Assembly: GCA_025677835.1 (NCBI GenBank)
Contig: JAIXMR010000028.1
Location: 62,001-126,000, forward strand
DNA: 64,000 nucleotides
Source of the DNA: Sporodiniella umbellata
Lineage: Eukaryota; Mucoromycota; Mucoromycetes; Mucorales; Rhizopodaceae
Reading direction: 5' to 3'
The notes beneath the pieces were generated by a model that saw only the letters and a program-made list of their open reading frames with translations, did no database searches and was not told the origin of the DNA. A program made the translations under genes and the position numbers. Below, piece after piece: positions 57,087 to 64,000 of the stretch (position 1 is its first letter; each line of letters starts with the position of its first letter).

Positions 57087-58468
57087 GAAAATAAACCCAT
57101 ATACAGTGATTTGCGTTTGAAATTCGTCACACAGTATAATACAAAATTTTTCAATCATTTTGGTTCCTGGCAACAAAAGTTTGGTCCAAGGCTCACTTTT
57201 TATTTGGACTCTGTTCCGTCTATCGTTTCGGTCTTTTTTTGCCTTTTCATTTTTTTTTAAAAAAATCATCTTCTTGAAAAAGCCTCTTCACACATAAAAA
57301 CGCCAAACAAAGTTTTTGTTTCAAAGAAATTCGCGATTTAACGAATGAAAAAAGTACACTCTACTTTTTGTCTTCAAAAATATCAAGCAAAGCTGAATTG
57401 CTTTTGACAACTGTTGAAAAAAACCTAGTACACTACGCCAGGAATAATAGTGTAGACTACAGACATGTAAGTAATAACATAGAAGCTTTTATAAAGGTTC
57501 GATTTAAATTGAGCAAGAAACGCTTAACATCCTGTTTGCTCCCTATAGCAAGTTGTAAGGTATTGTCTAGTGAATTCATTAGTAGATGAGCTACAGCTTA
57601 GTAAAAACCATTTCAGACTGATTGTGCACAGTTTTATTTTTTTTGCAACGTTTTTATATAATTTGCTCAGGATATTTTCTATTAAAAAAAAGTGAACAGA
57701 TATCATCCTGATCTATAGCATTTGGTGAAAGGCTGTTTCATGTTTTTGTTTGCTATACAAGAAAAAAATACCAGTTTGCACTCCTATCTTCTTACTTTTC
57801 TATTTTTGTAGATGTATTTTAGCAAAAGAAAACATATAAAAAAAACTATAACGATAGATAAAATGAAATCAAGAAAAAGTAAGCCTTGACCCAAACTTTT
57901 GCTGTCAAAGTCCAAAATGAATGAAAGACACCGTAAATATATCTTTCTGTTGCTCTAAATCAGATACAAATACGTAAAAACATAAAACAGAAATTTTAGA
58001 GGGTGTTTGCTTTTTTGAAAACGCAATATGTAAAATATTCCACTTAACAAAGTCTCCGTTACATAATAAACGATTACTTCTGATACATGAAATTACATTT
58101 GCAGATAAAAAAAAAAGGAAGTCTTTTGATTAGCCATGGCTCAAAAGCAAACTGCTCTTTGAACATATACTACACCCTAAACATTATAAGAGTTAAAAAA
58201 TAACAGCTACCCAGTGATATTACAATTATTTTGTTTTCTTTTTAAGACAAAAACTTAAAGTATTCTATTGAAAACTACAAAGCTCGAAACTACGCAAAAC
58301 ACCCAACTAATTCTTGTTTTAAGTCGAGGCCCGTTTAGTTACTATTGCACTTTAGAAACATTCCTGCACATTGGGCCAACCAAATCAATGTATTGTGACT
58401 TGTAATTGATTGTTGTTTCTTCCCACTCTTCACTAATTTTATTTTTGTTTCTCAAAAATAAAAACAAA
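57087..58468. other. Gene-free stretch
   Basis: About 1.4 kb of AT-rich DNA. One plus-strand ORF (57368-57589) of ordinary composition is not recognised. No repeat or RNA gene is evident. Confidence 0.45.
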
Positions 58469-61326
58469 ATGAAAGGAAAAAAATATCCTACAAAAAAACG
58501 ACGTTCTTCTTGCCATCTAAACCATTCTCAGAATGAGCAGGTTTTGCAGTCTATTGATGATATTATCAATGAAATTCGAAAGCTTCCTGTATCTTGGGGA
58601 AATGGCCGACGACGCTCTGAATCAGATAGAGTGCAACTTTTAAAATATCCTGAAAACTTAGATAAAGTCAATGAAAATACGCCAAAGATAAGTAAGAAAG
58701 AAGAGCAATTTAACGAAAATCGAAAAAAATGTAAATCAGGTAATTGTTGCGATGTTTTACACTTGATTTTTATTCGAAAAAACATTTGTATACTAAAGAT
58801 TAGCAAAACAAAGTATCTCAGGTGCGAGTACGGGAGAAAAAAAGCCATAGAAAGTCTATTTATCCACCTCATATGAGCCTCCCTGATGCTTTGGAAACTA
58901 TAGGTCGATACGAGTTGTTTTCGGGGACTTTGAAAGTTAGCGCTAGTGATAGCTCTGATGCCTATGTGCTATGTGAAGTACTAGACAACCCCATTTACAT
59001 ATATGGATCGAGGCATAGAAATAGAGCCTTAGATGGTGACGAGGTAGCTATAAGGCTTGTAGGTGTCGACCACATGCTAGATGAAAAACAAGCAAAACTT
59101 ATGGCGCGCCAAATACGACGTGCGTCTTTAGGGCATACATTACAACCATTCCCCATAGAGAAAGTATATGAAAGACCCAAATACTGTGGTGAGGTGGTTT
59201 GTATACTTGAAAGACCACATCATATGCTTTTTGCAGGGTAAAAAAAAGGATACAAAGAGATCGATAGTTAATATTTTTGCAGAACTCTTTCTTTACATCG
59301 GCCATTAGCACCAACTGTTGAAAGAGAGCAAAAAAATCCAAAAGTTATTTGGATTGTACCTATTAACAAACGACTACCCCTAGTTGCTTTACCTGTGCGA
59401 CATGCACCTGAAAACTTTGTCAAATACTGTGATCAGTATAAGAATCGAGTTTTTCTAGGTGCCATTCGGCGCTGGCCGGACTCCTCATTACATCCTTTTG
59501 GTACTATAGTGAAAGAAATTGGATGGATGGGTGAGCTTAGTGTACAGGCAAATGCATTGATAGCCGACCATCATTTAAAAGACGGCGAGTTTTCAGAATT
59601 GTCACTAAAAATGATCAAGTCATTTTCAGCTTTTCCAACTGCTCTGGAAAAGAAAGATAGACGGGATCTTCAATTAGAGTCAGTTAGAATTTTCACTTTA
59701 AATGAATCAGAACAAAGTAACTCATACACACCACAAGTGTATGTATACTCAAATATTAATTATTTCTTTTTTCTTTTTCTTTTTTTCAAAAAAAAAAAAA
59801 AGTTTCCGACACTGCCTTTTCTATAACTTGTTTAGATAAAGGAACGTGCGAAGTTGGTATCCATGTACTCGATATTGCCCATTATGTTCGGTCGGGAACA
59901 CCTTTAGATAAAGAAGCGAAGGAAAGAGGCTTTGCAGCATTTCTTGTTGAAAAAACGCTACCTATGTTGCCACTTCCATTTGTTGAATCCCATGGTAGAT
60001 TTGTTTCAGATCAAGAACGATTAGCAATATCTTTATTCTGTAGATTTTCCGAAAGTGGAATCATACTACATACATGGATTGGAAGAACTGTTGCTAAATC
60101 AAGTGGCCATGTTAATACAACAAGTACTCTTAAAAAAGCAACATCTATTGAAAAAGATGCCTTGAACGTTTTGTCTCTTTGTAGAAAGCTGAACAAACTT
60201 CGTAGAGAAAAAAAGGAAGGATTTTTTTTAACAAATAGGTCTGTTGGTTTTCAGTTGGGCGAAAGCGGATACCCCGATGCTCTAGAGTTTCTTGAAGAGA
60301 CTGAAACTGAACATTTAAAAGCTGAGCTATTTAGAATTGCTAATATTGAAGTCGGGCAAAGAATCGCAAGTAAATTTCCTGACCAAACTTTGCTCTACAG
60401 AGAGCCCCCTATCAAGCCCTCATTACTCGTATGGCTATAAAAACAAAGAGTCAGAAGAAAAGGGCCCTTTTCTCACCATTTTCTGTATGTAGTTGCCCAT
60501 ACAAGACTATTATCAGAAGAAGTGTCACACAGCTCACGACTTAATTGAACTTGTAGAAAAGGAGCCAAACAAGGAAAGGAGACAGGCGCTGGAATATATT
60601 TTGTCTCAAGGACTCCCACATCCAAAGTTTGCCAGTTCTGGATCTGTTGATATATCAAAATATGCTATTTATAGTCTAGATGCACCCATATATACTCTAT
60701 TTGTCTCACCTCTTGAGAGCTATGCATCAATAGTAGTTCAAAGACAGCTCACGCTAGCCCTTCAAGGTGGAAATCAAAAAAATGATTCGTGTGGCACAGT
60801 GGATAAAATAGCAAGGCAGTGTAGTATAGCTCTAGCATCCAAGCATTCTATAGAAAGAGAAAACAAAAACCTTTATACAGCAGCTTATTTATATCGACAA
60901 TCTCTTGAAAACGTTAAAACCAGATCACAAGCTGTAATTATTGGGTTTGAACGGAACACGGTTGTATTGTACTTCCCAGAATTTGGTTTAGAGCTTTTCG
61001 TTGTTTGTAATCAGGAAACTATGCCTGGACATGTTTTAAACCAAGGCGTGTATGATCCCAATCTTAAAGAAATGAACCTAACGTGGCATAATTCAAAGAC
61101 TTCCATTGTACAAAAAGTAAGCTTTCTGTCCATACTTTCCACATATTTGTATGCAAACATGCAGATGGCGCGCCCATTGTTTTCTGTCGAAATAATTAGC
61201 AGTCATAATATGTAGGAAAAAGTATGCTGCGGTTTGTCTTTTAGTGCAAAACTGCCGCAGCAACCAAATTTTATTGTGAGCAATAAATACAGCCTGTTTT
61301 TTTATTGTATTCAAGAAATAGTGTAG
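58469..61326 (+). CDS. RNB-domain protein (SSD1/DIS3L2-like) with a lost active site (6 exons)
   Basis: Exons 58469-58739, 58829-59237, 59283-59716, 59803-60428, 60493-61116 and 61216-61326 give 824 residues. A basic N terminus precedes cold-shock-like parts (YELFSGTLKVSA, SRHRNRALDGDEVA). The RNB fold follows (VGIHVLDIAHYV, FLVEKTLPMLP, LLYREPP). The acid cluster that binds Mg2+ in RNase II/DIS3L2 (DLDDALS) reads ISDTAFS, and the HFTSPIRRYAD box reads LFVSPLESYAS. Two or more of the catalytic Asp residues and the conserved Arg are missing. Ssd1 and its relatives are likewise inactive and act as RNA-binding translation repressors, which is the likely role here. It is shorter than Ssd1 (about 1,250), so a degenerate DIS3L2 is an alternative. 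The next gene starts 13 bp later. Confidence 0.85.
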
Positions 61327-61339
61327 TGTCACCATTGAA

Positions 61340-63868
61340 ATGACTGCAGAATTGTTTGCACACAACTTAACAAAGTTTAATATCACACTGGAAGACGATG
61401 CTACATCGTATATTGCTAGTATGTTGAACGATATGTCATTGAATGAGACAGAAGAAATCAAAGAATCAACTGAAAGCTTTCTCATTGATGCCAATGTCAA
61501 CGATCAAACTCGCAATGATTTTTACAAGAACCTGTTTCTTTGTAAAACTCCAAAAGAACACAGCGAAGTTGGAAAACCCAAAAAACTGAACCCGTCAAGC
61601 AAACCAAAGCTTATTGTTCACCCTGAAGACAAGGTATATTTTTATAAACATTGTATGAAGTTTTATTCTAATGAAGTATAGGAGGATTTTTTAGTCAATC
61701 CTTTGGAAAATAAACAAAAACCTACGGCCAAACGAGCACAAAGGCGAGACAAAAGCAAAAATTCGACAAAAGAGCCTGAACTCGTTGCTACTACCCAACA
61801 AAGCCGATTTCATACTGAAACTGTTGAAAATATGAACAAAGAACTTGATCTACACGGTGTCAATATATCTATCAACCAAAATGACTTGCTGGTCGATGCT
61901 CATTTGAAATTCAAACCTTGCACGCGATACGGCTTGGTCGGCCAGAATGGTGTTGGAAAGTCCATGCTTTTAAAATGCCTAGCAGATAACATTTTGGTGG
62001 GCTTACCTCAGAATCTTCATATTCTACACATTTCTCAACTAGAAGAGTTTGATGAAAAAAGAACAGTACTTCAAGAAATTTTAGAATCGGACAAAAAAGT
62101 TACGTCAGTACTAAAGGAATACAATAGTAAGATTATTTTTTTATGAAAAAAAAATTCTAAAAAAGAATAATAGTCTTGCATAGCGTCATTGGCGAAGATG
62201 TCAATGCTAAGAACAGTAATGACCTCAACATAGCTGTGTTTTCGATTCTTAAAGCGCGCTTACGCGAGAAAGTTAACGATGCTTCAAAGATTGCAACTAA
62301 AAGATCGGGTTTGAGAGGCCGGGAAGCAAGAAAGGAGTTGATAGCTTGTGAAAAAGAGGAGGCCGAGTTTAGTCAAGGCGACGTAACCCCAGACCAAGTA
62401 AATGACATAATTGCAGATATATACGAACGCTTTGGTATAATTGATCAAGCAGAAAGAAAACAACGAGCGTTTAAGCTGCTCAGAGGTCTGGGTTTTAGCG
62501 AGGAAAAGGTTGAATCTTGTATCTCTTGTCTTTCAGGCGGTTGGCGTATGCGGGTTGCATTGGCCAAGTCTTTGTTTTTGAGTCCCGACATTCTTCTGTT
62601 AGATGAACCTACAAACCACTTAGATTTGCCTGCAATTCTCTGGTTACAAGAATATCTTACAGAACAAACTGACGATAAGGTTGTCGTGGTTGTTTCTCAC
62701 AACAGAGATTTTTTGAATAATGTAACCGAAGAGACTATTATCTTCAGAGATAGAGTACTTGCGTATCATGCCGGCAACTACGAAGACTGGCAAAAAAACA
62801 GGGATGAACAAATTGTCCGAAAACAAGCTTTGTTGGACGTAAGTGTCTATAAATGTAAACAAATTTGATCTAAAAAAGGAAAAACGATCAAAATAGAACA
62901 CAGAAAAGAAGAAAAAGGCAATCCAAGCAAGCATACAGCGTAACGCTCAACAGGCCAAAGCAACGGGTGACGACAAACGTCATGGTATGATCAACTCGCG
63001 CAAAAAGAAGCTTGAGAGACTGGGAATGGAAAAAACTGAAGATGGAAAGCGTTTTAAGGTGAGCTATCGTGCTGGGTTCCATTTCAATAGCCGCTTAGAT
63101 ATTGTGGTCGAAAAAGCTCTCAAAACGTCTGCTATCAAAATACCTCAACCTACGCCTCTTCGTTACCATGGGCCTATGCTATCAATGAAGTCTGCTTCTT
63201 TCCGCTACAAAGGTGATACAAAAGACGCTATACGTGCGTTTTCTATAAACATCGAGCCCAAGACAAGGATTGCCTTTTTGGGAGCTAACGGAAGTGGAAA
63301 GACAACGCTACTGAATCTTTTGACAGAAAAAAATAAACCTACGTCTGGTGAAGTACAAAGCCATGCCTTACTCCGTCTTGGCTACTTTTCTCAAAATATT
63401 GTTGATCAACTCGACTTGAACATATCCCCTCTGGAGCATATGATGACCACTTACCCCATACTCTCAGAACAAGAATGTCGCAGTCTATTTGGCAGCGTAG
63501 GGATTTCTGGCTCGCTTGTCCTTCAATCTATTCGATCGCTTAGCGGTGGCCAACGAAGCCGTATTGCGTTAGCTATGGTTTTGTTCAATGAACCTCATAT
63601 TCTGGTGCTTGATGAAATTACGAACCATCTGGATATGGGTACTGTGGAAACGCTGGTTGAGGCTCTGGAGGATTATTCGGGAGCTGTTATAGTAGTAAGC
63701 CACGATATTTGGTTTCTGAAACAGATCTTCGAAAATGAATGTGCAGAAGAGGAAGAAACTCAAAAGCAAATTTTTGCAATAGAGAAGGGCCATGTACAGC
63801 TTTGGGAAAAGGACATTAACGCTTATGCTGCATCTGTCTTAAAAAAAGTGAAGCGAATAAATAAATAG
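61340..63868 (+). CDS. ABC-F family ATPase (twin ABC, cytosolic)
   Basis: Exons 61340-61633, 61682-62126, 62174-62838 and 62897-63868 give 791 residues. Two ATP-binding cassettes are complete. The first has GLVGQNGVGKS, LSGGWRMRVA and ILLLDEPTNHLD. The second has FLGANGSGKTT, LSGGQRSRIA and ILVLDEITNHLD. A charged linker (KKKKAIQASIQRNAQQAKAT) joins them, and there are no membrane segments. This is the ABC-F class that works on ribosomes, such as Gcn20, Arb1 and New1. The N-terminal ~150 residues are not obviously any of these, so I leave the subgroup open. DEIT replaces the usual DEPT in the second Walker B. The gene follows the RNB gene with a 13-bp gap on the same strand. Confidence 0.92.
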
Positions 63869-64000
63869 AACACAAGGCGTTTTGTGTTCTATTACTTTTT
63901 TGATCCGAAAGTCGGTTTGACACAAAAAAATTTTTTTTGGGTGGAGATAATTTTACAAATAAGGAGTAATTATTTTTCTAATATTGCAAAAACTAGGAAA

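Noticed and set aside
59717..59802. Apparent frameshift in the RNB gene near PQVYVY
   Set aside because: Using the donor GTAACT at 59717 instead of the later GTGTATG or GTATGT sites keeps the frame, so no frameshift is needed.
1..64000. tRNA or rRNA genes, CRISPR arrays, bacterial-type operons
   Set aside because: I scanned for B-box-like motifs and found none convincing by eye. The gene structure is eukaryotic, so CRISPR arrays and operons are not expected, and no regular spacer repeats were seen. A tRNA-finding program would be decisive.

Overview
This window is nuclear DNA of an early-diverging fungus, most likely a mucoralean (Mucoromycota). The coding genes have many short introns (about 42-90 nt). 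Intergenic DNA and introns are very AT-rich and full of poly-A/poly-T runs. The content includes a ferritin, which I believe is largely missing from Dikarya, and a LysM protein with Kex2-type repeats. The organism call is inference; every exon junction below was worked out by eye from frame, splice sites and family resemblance.

Layout. 1-6.4 kb: CRIPT (-), mitochondrial ribosomal protein uL2m (-), PRPP synthetase (+) and an aldo-keto reductase (+). 6.8-14.6 kb: a 7.8-kb imperfect palindrome with two 2.38-kb arms that differ by one base in a homopolymer, around a 3-kb spacer of broken ORFs. 15.8-25 kb: a xylose-reductase-like AKR, an SDS3-family protein, RAD51, a disordered protein, a decayed Tc1-type element, a PQ-loop membrane protein and a small unknown protein. 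25-31.5 kb, minus strand: TFIIIB subunit BDP1, a KPWE-motif (PEX39/PEX14-like) protein and an MFS/MCT transporter. 33.5-37 kb: a BEM46/ABHD13 hydrolase, ribosomal protein eL6 and a KNH-like secreted protein. 39.3-42.8 kb: two identical Tc1/mariner (DD34E) units fused tail to tail. 43.4-50 kb: a Nudix hydrolase, the LysM/Kex2-repeat protein and a ferritin with a degenerate ferroxidase site. 50-64 kb: a dead transposase, Pol I subunit RPA43, DRE2, ketopantoate hydroxymethyltransferase, an RNB-family protein with a lost active site, and an ABC-F ATPase that starts 13 bp after it.

Most genes are housekeeping: transcription by Pol I and Pol III, mitochondrial and cytosolic ribosomes, recombination, Fe-S cluster assembly, pantothenate and PRPP synthesis. 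They are not functionally clustered. The unusual content is the two large inverted duplications, the related transposon relics, and three proteins (LysM repeat protein, ferritin, RNB protein) that depart from their families in ways worth testing.
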